From Pseudomonas fluorescens (GTDB lineage: Bacteria > Pseudomonadota > Gammaproteobacteria > Pseudomonadales > Pseudomonadaceae), in contig NZ_CP012830.1 in assembly GCF_001307155.1 (NCBI RefSeq), positions 1,178,001 to 1,242,000 of the forward strand: 64,000 nt of DNA. Direction: 5' to 3'. Under the pieces are notes generated by a model. The model saw only the letters and a list, made by a program, of their open reading frames with translations. It was not told the DNA's origin and did no database searches. The position numbers and the translations under genes were made by a program. Position 1 is the first letter of the stretch, and each line of letters starts with the position of its first letter. Shown piece by piece: positions 27,420 through 37,704 of this stretch.

Positions 27420-29951
27420 GTGTTGAAGAAAACCCTGTTCCAGCTGCACTGGTTCTTCGGCATCAGTGCGGGTCTGGTGCTGGCCTTGATGGGCATTACC
27501 GGTGCGGCGGTGTCGTTTCAGGATGAGATCCTGCGGGCACTGAACCCACAGGTCCTGCAGGTCGAGAAGCAGGTGGCCGGCGTACTGCCGCCGGCAGATC
27601 TGGTGGCCAAGGTCGAGGCTGCCGAGGGCAAGAAAGTCGCGATGCTTTGGGTCGAAACCGAGAGCGGCTTTGCGGCGCGCGTGTTCTTCACCCCGCCGCC
27701 GGGCGAGCGCCGTGGCCAGATGCGCTACGTCGACCCGTACACCGGCGACTACATGGGCGATGCCGTCGGCCAGGACTTTTTTGGCCTGATGCTGCAACTG
27801 CACCGTTTCCTGGCGATGGGCGACACCGGCCGGCAAATCACCGGTGCCTGCACACTGATTCTGATTTTCTTCTGCCTGTCCGGGCTCTACCTGCGCTGGC
27901 CGCGTCAGGTGGCGAGCTGGCGTGCCTGGCTGACCCTCGATTGGGCGAAAAAAGGTCGCAGCTTCAACTGGGACCTGCACTCGGTCGCGGGCACCTGGTG
28001 CTTGCTGGTTTATTTGCTGGCAGCGCTGACCGGGCTGTCCTGGTCCTATGAGTGGTACAACAAGGGCCTGAGCAAACTGCTGTCGGACGCACCGCAAAAC
28101 GAACGCGTCAGACAAGGGCGTGGTGCACCGCCACCGGCCGGCCCCCTGCCGACCGCCGATTACAACGCGATCTGGAGCAGCATCTACAGCGCCGCGGGGC
28201 CGGGCCTGAGCGCCTATAACGTGCGCATGCCACCGGTGGCCGGACAACCGGCGACTGTGTTCTATCTGTTGAAAAACTCACCCCATGACCGGGCGCTGAA
28301 CCAGATCACGCTCGACCCGGCCACCGGTGTTATCAGCCGTCATGATCGCTACGGCGACAAGAGCTTCAAGGCGCAACTGTTGACCAGCATTTACGCGCTG
28401 CACGTCGGCAGTTACTTCGGCCTCGTCGGGCGAATTGTGCTGACACTGGCCTCGCTGACCATGCCGCTGTTCTTCATCACCGGCTGGTTGCTGTACCTGG
28501 ACCGTCGACGCAAGCAACGCCAGATCAAAAACGCCCGCAAAGAGCTGATGCACACCACCAGCGATGTACCGGCATGGCTGATCGGCTTCGCCAGCCAGAG
28601 CGGTTTTGCCGAACAGTTGGCCTGGCAGACCGCCAGCCAATTGCAGGCTGCCGGGTTGCCGGTAAAGGTCCAACCGCTGGCGGCTGTCAGCGAGCAGGAC
28701 CTGCGCGAGTCGAGCAATGCGCTGTTCGTGGTCAGTACCTTTGGTGACGGCGAAGCACCGGACAGCGCTCGTGGTTTCGAGCGCAAGGTGCTGGGTCGGG
28801 CGCTGAGCCTTTCGAGCCTGAACTACGCCGTGCTTGGCCTCGGTGATCGGCAGTATCAACACTTCTGCGGCTTTGCCAAACGCTTGCACAGCTGGCTTTC
28901 GGAACACGGTGGCACCACGTTGTTTGCCCCGGTGGAAGTCGACAGCGGCGACCCGTACGCCCTGCGCCATTGGCAGCAGCAACTCGGTCAACTGACCGGG
29001 CAGCCACCGGTCGATACCTGGAAAGCCCCGAGCTACAACAACTGGACCTTGAGCAAGCGCGAACTGCTCAACCCCGACAGCAGCGGCGCCGACGTTTACC
29101 TGCTGGGCCTGACGGCGCCCGACACCAGCAGTTGGCTGGCCGGCGACCTGGTTGAAGTGCTACCGCGCAATTGCCGGGGCGCGATTGAACAGTTCCTTGA
29201 AGGGCTGGGCATCGCCGGCAACAGTCGGGTGCAAATCAATGGCGTGCAGGAAACCCTGGAACACGCCTTGGCCAGCCGTCAATTACCCGAAAATCGCGTG
29301 CATCTGGTCGGCTTGCACGCTCAGGCGCTGGTCGACGCGCTGGTGCCATTGGCCATGCGCGAATACTCGATCGCCTCGATTGCCGCCGACGGCGTGCTCG
29401 AACTGCTGGTGCGTCAGGAATGTCATGCAGATGGACGTCTGGGCATCGGCTCCGGCTGGCTGACCGAATACGCGCCATTGGGTTCTGCCATCAGCCTGCG
29501 GGTACGGCGCAACAGCGGTTTTCATCTACCGGCAACGCCCGTACCGATGATTCTGCTGGGCAACGGCACCGGACTGGCTGGCCTGCGCAGCTTGCTCAAG
29601 GCACGAATTGCCGATGGCCAGACACGCAACTGGCTGCTGTTTGGCGAACGCAACCGCGAGCATGACTTCCTCTGTCGCGATGAGCTCGAGGGATGGTTGA
29701 TCGAAAGCGATCTGGAGCGGCTGGACCTGGCATTTTCACGGGATCAGGCCGAGAAGATCTACGTTCAGGATCGCCTGCGCCAACGTGCCGTCGAGCTGAA
29801 AAAGTGGCTGGCGGACGGTGCATCGATCTACATCTGCGGCAGCCTGCAAGGGATGGCGACAGGCGTGGATCAAGTACTCAACGAAGTGCTCGGTGTTGAT
29901 GAAGTCGAGCGGCTGATCGAGCAGGGCCGCTACCGCCGCGACGTCTACTGA
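27420..29951 (+). CDS. PepSY membrane / flavodoxin / FAD-NAD(P)H reductase fusion
   Basis: An 843-aa three-part protein. Residues 1 to about 365 are a PepSY-type membrane domain with about four helices ([19 protein letters not shown] near the start; [22 protein letters not shown] before the linker) and His residues suited to haem binding. Residues about 375-520 are flavodoxin-like ([40 protein letters not shown]). About 530-843 form a ferredoxin-reductase module (MREYSIAS for [18 protein letters not shown] for NAD(P)H), as in CysJ. GTG 27420 is the start with AAGGCGG upstream. It follows piuA as in P. aeruginosa (PA4513). A role in reducing ferric-siderophore iron is plausible but inferred. 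Confidence 0.88.
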   Translation: MLKKTLFQLHWFFGISAGLVLALMGITGAAVSFQDEILRALNPQVLQVEKQVAGVLPPADLVAKVEAAEGKKVAMLWVETESGFAARVFFTPPPGERRGQMRYVDPYTGDYMGDAVGQDFFGLMLQLHRFLAMGDTGRQITGACTLILIFFCLSGLYLRWPRQVASWRAWLTLDWAKKGRSFNWDLHSVAGTWCLLVYLLAALTGLSWSYEWYNKGLSKLLSDAPQNERVRQGRGAPPPAGPLPTADYNAIWSSIYSAAGPGLSAYNVRMPPVAGQPATVFYLLKNSPHDRALNQITLDPATGVISRHDRYGDKSFKAQLLTSIYALHVGSYFGLVGRIVLTLASLTMPLFFITGWLLYLDRRRKQRQIKNARKELMHTTSDVPAWLIGFASQSGFAEQLAWQTASQLQAAGLPVKVQPLAAVSEQDLRESSNALFVVSTFGDGEAPDSARGFERKVLGRALSLSSLNYAVLGLGDRQYQHFCGFAKRLHSWLSEHGGTTLFAPVEVDSGDPYALRHWQQQLGQLTGQPPVDTWKAPSYNNWTLSKRELLNPDSSGADVYLLGLTAPDTSSWLAGDLVEVLPRNCRGAIEQFLEGLGIAGNSRVQINGVQETLEHALASRQLPENRVHLVGLHAQALVDALVPLAMREYSIASIAADGVLELLVRQECHADGRLGIGSGWLTEYAPLGSAISLRVRRNSGFHLPATPVPMILLGNGTGLAGLRSLLKARIADGQTRNWLLFGERNREHDFLCRDELEGWLIESDLERLDLAFSRDQAEKIYVQDRLRQRAVELKKWLADGASIYICGSLQGMATGVDQVLNEVLGVDEVERLIEQGRYRRDVY

Positions 29952-29960
29952 CAACAATCT

Positions 29961-30030
29961 CTGTAGGAGCCGAGCTTGCTCGCGATCGCGATCTCAAGGC
30001 CACCATCGCCGGCAAGCCGTGCTCCTACAG
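29961..30030. repeat. REP-type palindrome
   Basis: CTGTAGGAGCCGAGCTTGCT at the left and the degenerate complement ending GTGCTCCTACAG at the right; same family as 16071-16138 and 23231-23300. It lies between convergent genes. Confidence 0.85.
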
Positions 30031-30041
30031 AATGCTTGTTT

Positions 30042-31583
30042 TCAAACCGGCTGCAATTTCTGCTCAAACACCGCCACGCCATCCAGGTCGCGCAGGATGA
30101 CGCTCATTTCGGCGGTCTGGCCATCGATATTCACCTCGCCGAAAAACTGAAACCCGGCAAACGGTGAGGTGTTCTGCGCCGGTGGGGCTTTCTCGAACAC
30201 CACTTCGGGGCCGAAGGTTTTATCCAGCGGATTGGGGCCGAAGCTGCCGGCATTCAAGGGACCTGCGACGAACTCCCAGAACGGTTCGAAGTCCTGAAAC
30301 GCTGCACGATCCGGGTGGTAATGGTGAGCGGCGCAGTAATGCACATCGGCCGTCAGCCAGACGTAATTGCGCACCTGCTGCGCCCGCAAGAAACCCAACA
30401 ACTCAGCGATCTCCAGCTCGCGGCCCTGGGCCGGGCCCGGGTCACCGTTGGCCACGGCTTCCCAGCGCGGCACGCCGGGGCTGACTTCGCCATCAGGCAC
30501 GCCAAGACCAATCGGCATGTCGGCGGCGATGACTTTCCACTGCGCGCCGGAGTTTTTCAGTTCACGCTTGAGCCACTCCAGTTGCTCGCGTCCGAGGAAG
30601 GCTTTTTCGCCGCCGAGGTTGTCGTCGTTGGCCCCGCGATAGCTGCGCATGTCCAGCACGAACACATCCAGCAGCGGCCCGTAACCGAGCTTGCGATAGA
30701 TCCGTCCGCCGTTGTCGGCGGCCTGCAAGCGCATCGGCGCGTATTCGAGCCAGGCTTGCCGCGCACGGCCGACCAGGCTGTGGATATCCTTGCTTTGGTA
30801 GCGCTCGTCGAGCTGTTTGCCCGGCGACCAGTTGTTCACCACTTCGTGGTCGTCCCACTGCCAGATCTGCGGCACCTCGGCATTAAAACGGCGGATGTTT
30901 TCGTCCATCAGGTTGTAGCGGTAGTTGCCGCGATATTCGTCGAGGGTTTCCGCGACTTTGCTCTTGGCTTCGCTGGTGATGTTGCGCCACACCCGACCGT
31001 TTTCGGTGGTCAGTTGCGCCGGCACCGGGCCGTCGGCGTAGATGGTGTCGCCGCTGTGGATAAAGAAGTCCGGCAGGCGCAAGCGCATCGCTTCGTAGAT
31101 GCGCATGCCACCGATATCCGGGTTGATCCCGAAGCCCTGGCCGACGGTGTCGCCGCTCCAGACAAAACGGATGTCGCGACGGGTCTGCGGCACGCTGCGC
31201 AGGTGACCGAACCACGGTTCGCTGGCCACGCCGCTTTGGGCGTCTTCGAAGTACACGCGATAGAAGATCGCCTGATCGGCGGGCAGCCCGGTCAGCTCGA
31301 CCCGGGCCGTGAAGTCGGTGCGGGCATCAGCCAACGGTGAGACGAAACGCCGAGGATTGCTGAACAGGCTGCGAGTGTCCCATTCCACGACCATCCGCGC
31401 CGGGCGGTCGCTGCGGCTCCAGATCATCGCCCGGTCGCCCAGCAGATCACCGGATTGCACGCCATCGGTGAGCTGTGGGCGATCCTTGACCGAGGCGATC
31501 ACCGCCGGAGCCAGGCCAGGTAACAACAAACCGGCACCGACAGCCTGCATCACTCGACGGCGTCCCAAGTCGAATTCGCTCAT
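30042..31583 (-). CDS. phoD: Alkaline phosphatase D-type phosphodiesterase (PhoD)
   Basis: A 513-aa exported metallo-phosphoesterase. A twin-arginine signal is seen at the start (GRRRVMQAVGAGLLLPGLAPA). The N-terminal Ig-like domain is followed by the catalytic core with VWSGDTVGQGFG, FFIHSGDTIYADG, WDDHEVVNNW and VWLTADVHYCAAH, which carry the metal-binding Asp, Asn and His of the PhoD family. Exported by Tat, it hydrolyses phosphomonoesters or diesters in the periplasm. It stands alone between repeats. No Pho box was identified, so phosphate control is not shown. Confidence 0.9.
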   Translation of the reverse strand: MSEFDLGRRRVMQAVGAGLLLPGLAPAVIASVKDRPQLTDGVQSGDLLGDRAMIWSRSDRPARMVVEWDTRSLFSNPRRFVSPLADARTDFTARVELTGLPADQAIFYRVYFEDAQSGVASEPWFGHLRSVPQTRRDIRFVWSGDTVGQGFGINPDIGGMRIYEAMRLRLPDFFIHSGDTIYADGPVPAQLTTENGRVWRNITSEAKSKVAETLDEYRGNYRYNLMDENIRRFNAEVPQIWQWDDHEVVNNWSPGKQLDERYQSKDIHSLVGRARQAWLEYAPMRLQAADNGGRIYRKLGYGPLLDVFVLDMRSYRGANDDNLGGEKAFLGREQLEWLKRELKNSGAQWKVIAADMPIGLGVPDGEVSPGVPRWEAVANGDPGPAQGRELEIAELLGFLRAQQVRNYVWLTADVHYCAAHHYHPDRAAFQDFEPFWEFVAGPLNAGSFGPNPLDKTFGPEVVFEKAPPAQNTSPFAGFQFFGEVNIDGQTAEMSVILRDLDGVAVFEQKLQPV

Positions 31584-31669
31584 GGAGTTCTCCCTAAAAG
31601 GAAAACTTAAACATGGCTACATGAATGCGCTGTGACACTCACCACCGAGTCCTCAAACGCCACGCCCCC

Positions 31670-31818
31670 CCGTAGCAGCTGGCGCAGCCTGCGTTCGGCT
31701 GCGAAGCAGTCGTGAAACCTGCGCCTGCGGTGAACCTGAAACTCCGCGTTACCTGATTCTACGACTGCTTCGCCCGAACGCGGACCGAGCCGAACGCAGG
31801 CTGCGCCAGCTGCTACGG
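31670..31818. repeat. REPIN-like inverted pair (GTAGCAGCTGGCGCAG family)
   Basis: The left arm CCGTAGCAGCTGGCGCAGCC and the right arm …GGCTGCGCCAGCTGCTACGG are exact complements for over 25 bases, with inner partly complementary segments. It is the same family as 17803-17949 and separates phoD from fruA. Confidence 0.85.
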
Positions 31819-31843
31819 ATCGTGTGAGGCGCCCAGACCGGCA

Positions 31844-33583
31844 TCAGGCGTTGGCCGGTTCCAATGCCAACTCGGCGACTTCGGGGCGTTTGACCGCGGC
31901 GTAAACCACCGCCGTCAACAGGCTCCCGGCAACAATCGCCAGCAGGTACAGCAGCGCATGGTTGATCGCATTCGGGATCAGCATCACGAACAGTCCACCG
32001 TGCGGCGCCATCAGCTTGCAGCCGAAATACATCGACAGTGCACCGGCCAGTGCACCACCGGCGATGCTTGCCGGGATCACCCGCAATGGGTCCTTGGCAG
32101 CGAACGGAATCGCCCCTTCGGAGATAAAGCACAGCCCCAGCACCAAGGCGGCTTTACCGGCTTCGCGCTCGGTCTGGGCAAACTTGCGCCGGGCGATGAA
32201 CGTGGCGATGCCCAGGCCAATCGGCGGCACCATGCCAGCGGCCATGGTCGCGGCCATCGGCGCATAACTTTGCGACGCCAGCAGCCCCACCGAGAACGCA
32301 TAAGCGGCCTTGTTGATCGGCCCGCCGAGGTCGACGCACATCATGCCGCCGAGCAATACCCCCAGCAGAATCGCATTGGTGGTGCCCATGCTGTCGAGGA
32401 AATGCGTCAGGCTTTCCAGCAGTCCGGCGACCGGTTTACCGACCACATAGATCATCACCAGGCCGGTGAACAGACTCGCCAGCAACGGGATGATCAGAAT
32501 CGGTTTCAGCGCTTCCAGACTTTGCGGCAGACGCGCATAACGGTTGATCGCCTGCGCCGCGTAGCCGGCAATGAATCCGGCAATGATCCCGCCGATAAAA
32601 CCGGCGCCCAGGGTACTCGCCAACAGGCCACCAATCATCCCTGGCGCCAGGCCAGGACGGTCAGCAATCGAATAGGCGATGTAACCCGCCAGCAACGGCA
32701 CCATCAACTTGAACGCGGTATCGCCACCGATCTGCATCAGTGCCGCCGCCAGCGTGCCCGGCTCCTTGAACGCGGTGATGCCGAAGACAAACGACAGCGC
32801 GATCATCAAGCCCCCGGCCACCACCATCGGCAACATGAACGAGACGCCCGTCAGCAGGTGTTTGTAGACCCCGGTTTTCTCTTTCTTGGCCGGGCCTTGG
32901 ACGCCGCTCGATGCGGTTTCTTGCTTGCCTTCGGCCAGTGCTTTGTTGAGTGTGGCCTCGGCCTGTTTCAGGGCGATGCCAGTGCCGCAGCGGTATATTT
33001 TCTTGCCGGCGAAACGCTCGGTGGCGACTTCGATGTCCGCCGCCAACAGCACCACGTCAGCATCAGCAATAGCTTGCGCGCTCAATGGATTACGGGCGCC
33101 GACCGAGCCCTGGGTTTCCACCTGCAAGTCATAACCCAGACGCTTGGCCGCCTGCTGCAAGGCTTCGGCCGCCATAAAGGTATGGGCGACACCGGTCGGG
33201 CACGCAGTGACCGCCACCAGACGCGGCGCGGTTTTGCTGACAGTTGCGGGTTCAACGACAGCTTGCGGGGCGACATAGATTTGGGCTTCTTCAGCACCAC
33301 GGCGCAGCACTGCATCGACGTCTTGCAGGGCTTGGGACGGCGTGCTCTGGAACACCCGCTTGCCGACAAACCGCGACATATCCACAGTCCCGGTGCTGAC
33401 CAGCAACACCCACTCGGCGTCTTCCAGGGTCGCGGCGGACAGTTGGCGCTCCGGGTGTGCGGCGTCATGCACTTCAACACTAGTGCTCCAGCCCTGACGC
33501 TGCGCGGCGGCATCGAGCAAACGCGCGCACAGCACACTGGTAACCATGCCATTCGGGCAGGCAGTAACAATGGCTAACTTCAT
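31844..33583 (-). CDS. fruA: PTS fructose-specific EIIBC component
   Basis: A 579-aa membrane transporter that imports fructose as fructose-1-phosphate. Two EIIB-like domains come first: residues about 1-95 (TACPNGMV, Cys9) and about 120-215 (TACPTGVAHT, with C128 as the likely phospho-acceptor). The EIIC membrane domain follows, with eight or more helices. ATG 33583 has GAGGG upstream; the TTG two codons earlier is not needed. It is the last gene of the fruB-fruK-fruA operon. Confidence 0.96.
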   Translation of the reverse strand: MKLAIVTACPNGMVTSVLCARLLDAAAQRQGWSTSVEVHDAAHPERQLSAATLEDAEWVLLVSTGTVDMSRFVGKRVFQSTPSQALQDVDAVLRRGAEEAQIYVAPQAVVEPATVSKTAPRLVAVTACPTGVAHTFMAAEALQQAAKRLGYDLQVETQGSVGARNPLSAQAIADADVVLLAADIEVATERFAGKKIYRCGTGIALKQAEATLNKALAEGKQETASSGVQGPAKKEKTGVYKHLLTGVSFMLPMVVAGGLMIALSFVFGITAFKEPGTLAAALMQIGGDTAFKLMVPLLAGYIAYSIADRPGLAPGMIGGLLASTLGAGFIGGIIAGFIAGYAAQAINRYARLPQSLEALKPILIIPLLASLFTGLVMIYVVGKPVAGLLESLTHFLDSMGTTNAILLGVLLGGMMCVDLGGPINKAAYAFSVGLLASQSYAPMAATMAAGMVPPIGLGIATFIARRKFAQTEREAGKAALVLGLCFISEGAIPFAAKDPLRVIPASIAGGALAGALSMYFGCKLMAPHGGLFVMLIPNAINHALLYLLAIVAGSLLTAVVYAAVKRPEVAELALEPANA

Positions 33584-33594
33584 GACCAACCCTC

Positions 33595-34536
33595 TTATTG
33601 TTCTGTCAGGAGGCGCACGCGCACCTCCTGTTCGAGCTGCGCCAGTTGCGCGGCGTCACCGATACCAAAACCGATCTGCGTAACGGCCATGGCGGCAATC
33701 GCCGTGGCGGTGCGCAAGGTTTGTTCTGGCGTATCGGCACTGAGCAAACCGTGGAGCATGCCCGCGAGCAATGAATCGCCGGCGCCCACCGTACTGACAA
33801 CACTGACCCTGGGTGGTGTGGCGTGCATCGCCGAGCCGACACTGAACCAGTTAACGCCCTCGGCACCGTGGGAAATCACCACGTGTTCGATGCCATGAGC
33901 GTGCAAACGACTCGCCGCTTCGGCTTGTGCAGCCACCGAAATCGCCTCGCAGTCCAGCGCCTCGGACAGCTCTTCGGTGTTCGGTTTGATCAGCCACGGT
34001 CCCGCCGACAGCCCTGCGCGCAAGGCTTCGCCGCTGGTGTCGAGGGCGACTTTCAAACCCCGCGACTTGAGGCGCAACAGCAACCCGTGCAACCACTGTG
34101 CGCTGACGCCACGCGGCAAACTGCCGGCGACCACTACGGCGTCATGACCCAAGGTGATCTGATCCAGACGATCGAGCAACGCCTGCTGCGCAGCCGCACT
34201 GACCACCGGCCCTGGACCGTTGATGTCAGTGATGCGTCCGTCCGCTTCCGCCAGTTTGATGTTGCTGCGAGTCTCGCCGGGAACGCGGATGAAGGCGTCG
34301 ACAAACCCGCGTTTGGCGAACAGCGCTTCGAACGCCTGAAGATTGTCCTCACCGAGAAAACCGCTGACCGTCAGCTGATGCCCGAGGTCTGCCAGCACCT
34401 GTGCCACATTGATGCCCTTGCCGGCGGCGTGGGTGTGCATGGCGTCGCTGCGATTGACCTGACCAGGTTCCAGATGCGGCAACTGAACGGTGAGGTCCAG
34501 CGCCGGGTTGAGGGTCAGGGTTAGGATTTTGGCCAT
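33595..34536 (-). CDS. fruK: 1-Phosphofructokinase
   Basis: A 313-aa PfkB-family kinase that makes fructose-1,6-bisphosphate from the fructose-1-phosphate delivered by FruA. The start LTLNPALDLTV is the family hallmark; the C-terminal GAGDSLLAGM holds the catalytic Asp and the anion hole. Its ATG overlaps the fruB stop by one base (TAATG), and fruA starts 11 bases downstream, so the operon is tightly coupled. Confidence 0.96.
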   Translation of the reverse strand: MAKILTLTLNPALDLTVQLPHLEPGQVNRSDAMHTHAAGKGINVAQVLADLGHQLTVSGFLGEDNLQAFEALFAKRGFVDAFIRVPGETRSNIKLAEADGRITDINGPGPVVSAAAQQALLDRLDQITLGHDAVVVAGSLPRGVSAQWLHGLLLRLKSRGLKVALDTSGEALRAGLSAGPWLIKPNTEELSEALDCEAISVAAQAEAASRLHAHGIEHVVISHGAEGVNWFSVGSAMHATPPRVSVVSTVGAGDSLLAGMLHGLLSADTPEQTLRTATAIAAMAVTQIGFGIGDAAQLAQLEQEVRVRLLTEQ

Positions 34537-37397
34537 TACAGAGCCTCCACTAATGCGCGCACTTCATTCGCGCTGCCCACGGCCAGAGCCAGTTGGGCCA
34601 GATGTTTTACCTGCGCAAGACTCAGCTCACGAACCCGTGCCTTGACCTCGCCGATGCTGCGCGCCGAAACGCTCAACTCATCCACCCCCAGGCCGACCAA
34701 CACCGGTACCGCCAGCGGGTCTGCCGCCAGTTCGCCGCACACGCCAACCCATTTGCCATGAGCATGGGCGGCGCGCACCGTGATGTCGATCAGTTGCAAC
34801 ACCGCCGGGTGCAAGCCATCGGCCTGGGCCGACAGGGTCGGATGACCGCGATCGATGGCCAGGGTGTATTGGGTCAGGTCATTGGTCCCGACGCTGAAAA
34901 AATCGACTTCCTTGGCCAGAACCGGCGCCAGCAAAGCCGCCGAAGGCACTTCGATCATGATCCCCAGTTGCAGGTCGGCCACCGGGATTTCCAGACGCAG
35001 GCGCTCGGTCATATCTCGCGCCTGACGCCATTCATCGACGCTGCCGACCATCGGGAACATGATCCGCAACGGTCGGTTGTCAGCGGCGCGCAGCAAGGCA
35101 CGCAACTGCGCTTCCATGATCTGCGGACGTTGCAAGGTCAGGCGAATGCCACGCACGCCGAGGAACGGGTTTTCCTCCTTGGCAATCGGCCAATACGGCA
35201 ACGGCTTGTCACCTCCAACGTCCAGGGTCCGCACCACCAGCGGCCGCCCGGCCAGGCCATCGAGCACCCGACGGTATTCGACTTCTTGAGTGGCTTCGTC
35301 CGGCGCTTGCTGGTGGGCCATAAAAATCAGTTCGGTGCGCAGCAGACCAATCCCTTCAGCACCCTGCTCCACCGCGCTGACCACGCCTGCGCTTTCGCCA
35401 ATGTTGGCGAACACTTCGACCGCATGGCCGTCAGTGGTCAGCGCCGGTTGGTGACGCTGGGCCGCGGCCGCTTGCAGGCGTTGTTCGCGGTTGTCACGTT
35501 CTTCGGCGGCACGCTGCAACGTCGCCGCATCGGCGTCGACATGCAGCCGACCGCGCTGACCATCGAGCAGCAATGGCGTGCCCGAAGCCAGCCGCAACAC
35601 CGCCGCGCCAGCACCAACCAGCGCCGGAATGCCCAAGGCCCGAGCGACAATCGCGCTGTGGGCGGTGGCACCACCGCGTGCGGTAAGAATGCCGGCCACC
35701 CGCGTTGGATCAAGGCGCGCGACATCCGATGGACCCACTTCATCCATTACCAGGATGTACGGCTGATCCGGTTCGCTCGGGGTTTCGATGCCGCACAGTT
35801 GCGCGAGCACCCGTCGACCGATATCGCGCAAGTCCGCTGCTCGCTCGGCGAGCAAGGCATCCTGCAAGGATTCCTGTTGTCTGGCTGCCGCGTCGATCAC
35901 CGCCATCCACGCCGCTTCAGCGCTTTCGCCTTGCTTGAGGCGAGTGTCGACTTCGTCGGTCAGTTCCGGGTCGTCGAGCATTTCCTGGTGGGTGATGAAA
36001 ATCTCTCGGATGGCCTTGGCCTTGCTGCGCTGGATCAACCCTTCGATGTCGCGACGGACATCGGCCAGGGATGTTTTCAGACGCTCGCGCTCGATCGCCG
36101 TGGACTCGCCCCGCAACGGGTAATCGATCGCTTGCAGCACCTGAATATGTGCAGGACCAATGGCAATCCCTGGTGCAGCAGCGACGGCCTGAATCACGCA
36201 ACCGGAGGCTGGAGCAACCACGACGTCAGTAATTTCGTCGATGACCTCGCTCTGTGCACTCACCGTCGGCAACGGTTCGATGTCTTCGCCCAGGCCTTCT
36301 TCAATAGCCCTCAGCAGCGCCGGCAACGCATCGGCGGCGATGCTCGGCTCGGCAATCAACTCCAACACCTGGCCGCGACGAGCACCGAGGCTGAGCAGTT
36401 TGCTCAAGCTCTTCACCGACACCGCGCTGTCCTGACCGTCGACAATGCGGATGCGGATCTCGCCTTCAAAACTTTTCGCCAACTGCGCAAGGATCTTCGC
36501 CGGCCGCGCGTGCAAGCCATGGGCGTTGGCCAAGGCAATACGAGCGCTCGGCCAATCGGCCGGCAATTCACCGCCGAGCACTTCCAGCACCGCACGCCGG
36601 CTGGTGGCGCGACCGAGCTCGTGACCACGACCTTCAATCAGCAAGGCGCAAAGACGTTCGAGCAAGGCCTGATGCGCCTCGCCAAGGCTGGCCAGACAGA
36701 ACAGCCCGCTCAGTGGCTGGCCGAGGTAACGAATCGGTTTGTCCGGGGTGACGAAGGCCAGGCCGGGGCGCTTGACCGTTTGTTCGCTGTGCAGCCACCA
36801 CAGGCCATCACCCAACGGCAGCGCTTCGACCTGCTGCAATACCGCCGAAAAACCATTGCTCACGCAGTCGGCCTGACGCAACAACCGTGCGCCACGCCAG
36901 ACCAGCTCTTCGAAGTCGTCGGCGGAGACGCCCAGGCCGATCATTTGTGCATCCAGCGCCAGTTCTTGCGGTGCACCTTGCAGCAGTTTCAGCAAGGCTT
37001 CGGCGCTGCTGGCGCGGCGCAAGGCCTGGCCCAGATCGGTTTCACCGAGGGCGCGGGTCAGCAATTGCAGCAGGCGCAAATGCTCGTCGGATTTGGCCGC
37101 GATACCAATCGCCAGGTAGACGATGTGGCCGTCGCCCCAATCCACCCCTTCGGGGAACTGCAGCAAACGCACGCCGGTGGTGTGCACCAGATCGCGGGTA
37201 TCGGGGGTTCCGTGGGGGATCGCAATACCTTGGCCGAGAAAGGTCGAACCCTGGGCTTCACGCGCCTGCAAGCCGCTGAGGTAACCCTCGGCCACCAGGC
37301 CATCGTTAACCAGCGTGTCGGCCAGCAAATGCAATGCGGCGGCTTTATCCACAGCCGACTGGCCCATGGATATCTGCTCTATGGTGAGCTCGAGCAT
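34536..37397 (-). CDS. fruB: PTS fructose multiphosphoryl transfer protein (EIIA-HPr-EI)
   Basis: A 953-aa fusion that carries phosphate from PEP to FruA. Domain order is EIIA-Fru (about 1-145; H62 in IPHGTPD), a connecting region, FPr/HPr (about 284-375; H296 in GLHARPAK), then enzyme I (about 400-953; H580 in GGATAHSAIVAR, with the PEP-binding segment FLGVRGIRL and GTNDLTQY near the end). AGGAGA precedes ATG 37397. This single protein replaces separate general PTS enzymes, as in other pseudomonads where PTS transport is limited mainly to fructose. Controlled by FruR/Cra through the site at 37548-37559. Confidence 0.97.
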   Translation of the reverse strand: MLELTIEQISMGQSAVDKAAALHLLADTLVNDGLVAEGYLSGLQAREAQGSTFLGQGIAIPHGTPDTRDLVHTTGVRLLQFPEGVDWGDGHIVYLAIGIAAKSDEHLRLLQLLTRALGETDLGQALRRASSAEALLKLLQGAPQELALDAQMIGLGVSADDFEELVWRGARLLRQADCVSNGFSAVLQQVEALPLGDGLWWLHSEQTVKRPGLAFVTPDKPIRYLGQPLSGLFCLASLGEAHQALLERLCALLIEGRGHELGRATSRRAVLEVLGGELPADWPSARIALANAHGLHARPAKILAQLAKSFEGEIRIRIVDGQDSAVSVKSLSKLLSLGARRGQVLELIAEPSIAADALPALLRAIEEGLGEDIEPLPTVSAQSEVIDEITDVVVAPASGCVIQAVAAAPGIAIGPAHIQVLQAIDYPLRGESTAIERERLKTSLADVRRDIEGLIQRSKAKAIREIFITHQEMLDDPELTDEVDTRLKQGESAEAAWMAVIDAAARQQESLQDALLAERAADLRDIGRRVLAQLCGIETPSEPDQPYILVMDEVGPSDVARLDPTRVAGILTARGGATAHSAIVARALGIPALVGAGAAVLRLASGTPLLLDGQRGRLHVDADAATLQRAAEERDNREQRLQAAAAQRHQPALTTDGHAVEVFANIGESAGVVSAVEQGAEGIGLLRTELIFMAHQQAPDEATQEVEYRRVLDGLAGRPLVVRTLDVGGDKPLPYWPIAKEENPFLGVRGIRLTLQRPQIMEAQLRALLRAADNRPLRIMFPMVGSVDEWRQARDMTERLRLEIPVADLQLGIMIEVPSAALLAPVLAKEVDFFSVGTNDLTQYTLAIDRGHPTLSAQADGLHPAVLQLIDITVRAAHAHGKWVGVCGELAADPLAVPVLVGLGVDELSVSARSIGEVKARVRELSLAQVKHLAQLALAVGSANEVRALVEAL

Positions 37398-37547
37398 GCT
37401 TTCTCCTTTTTGGCGCGGGGTCGCGCCAGGTATTGTTTTGATTGAATCAGTTTAGGCTTTATTCAGAGCACTCTTTTTCAGAGCATCCTTTGTCGGTTTC
37501 GCGGCAGAACCGGCAAAAAGAGCCAATAGCGCAGAAAATACGCTTGC

Positions 37548-37559
37548 TGAAACGTTTAA
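37548..37559. promoter_or_regulatory. Cra/FruR operator between fruB and fruR
   Basis: TGAAACGTTTAA is the exact reverse complement of TTAAACGTTTCA, the operator described for P. putida Cra. It lies in the middle of the 307-base divergent gap (37398-37704), about 150 bases from each start, so one site could control fruBKA and perhaps fruR. Fructose-1-phosphate releases the repressor in known systems. Confidence 0.85.
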
Positions 37560-37704
37560 TCTAGATGAGTCTGCACGTTACTCGATAATCTCCCAACCTT
37601 GAAGTCCAACTTGTCGGATGCGTTGCGACATTAGTCGCCTGCCGTAATCGGGTAGGATTGGACAAAATGTCGGGGCAAGCTCGAAAAAACAAGGAAATCC
37701 CGGG

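Noticed and set aside
27308..27526. Forward ORF overlapping the piuA terminator and the PepSY gene start
   Set aside because: It starts within a terminator stem and continues in another frame of the PepSY gene; no ribosome site.
34593..37445. A 950-codon forward-strand ORF opposite fruB
   Set aside because: Low-complexity Gln/His/Arg-rich translation typical of an antisense shadow; fruB has complete PTS domains on the reverse strand.
37548..37559. The site as a generic CG palindrome by chance
   Set aside because: It matches the published Cra operator at every position and lies in the divergent fruB/fruR gap, so a functional reading is far more likely.
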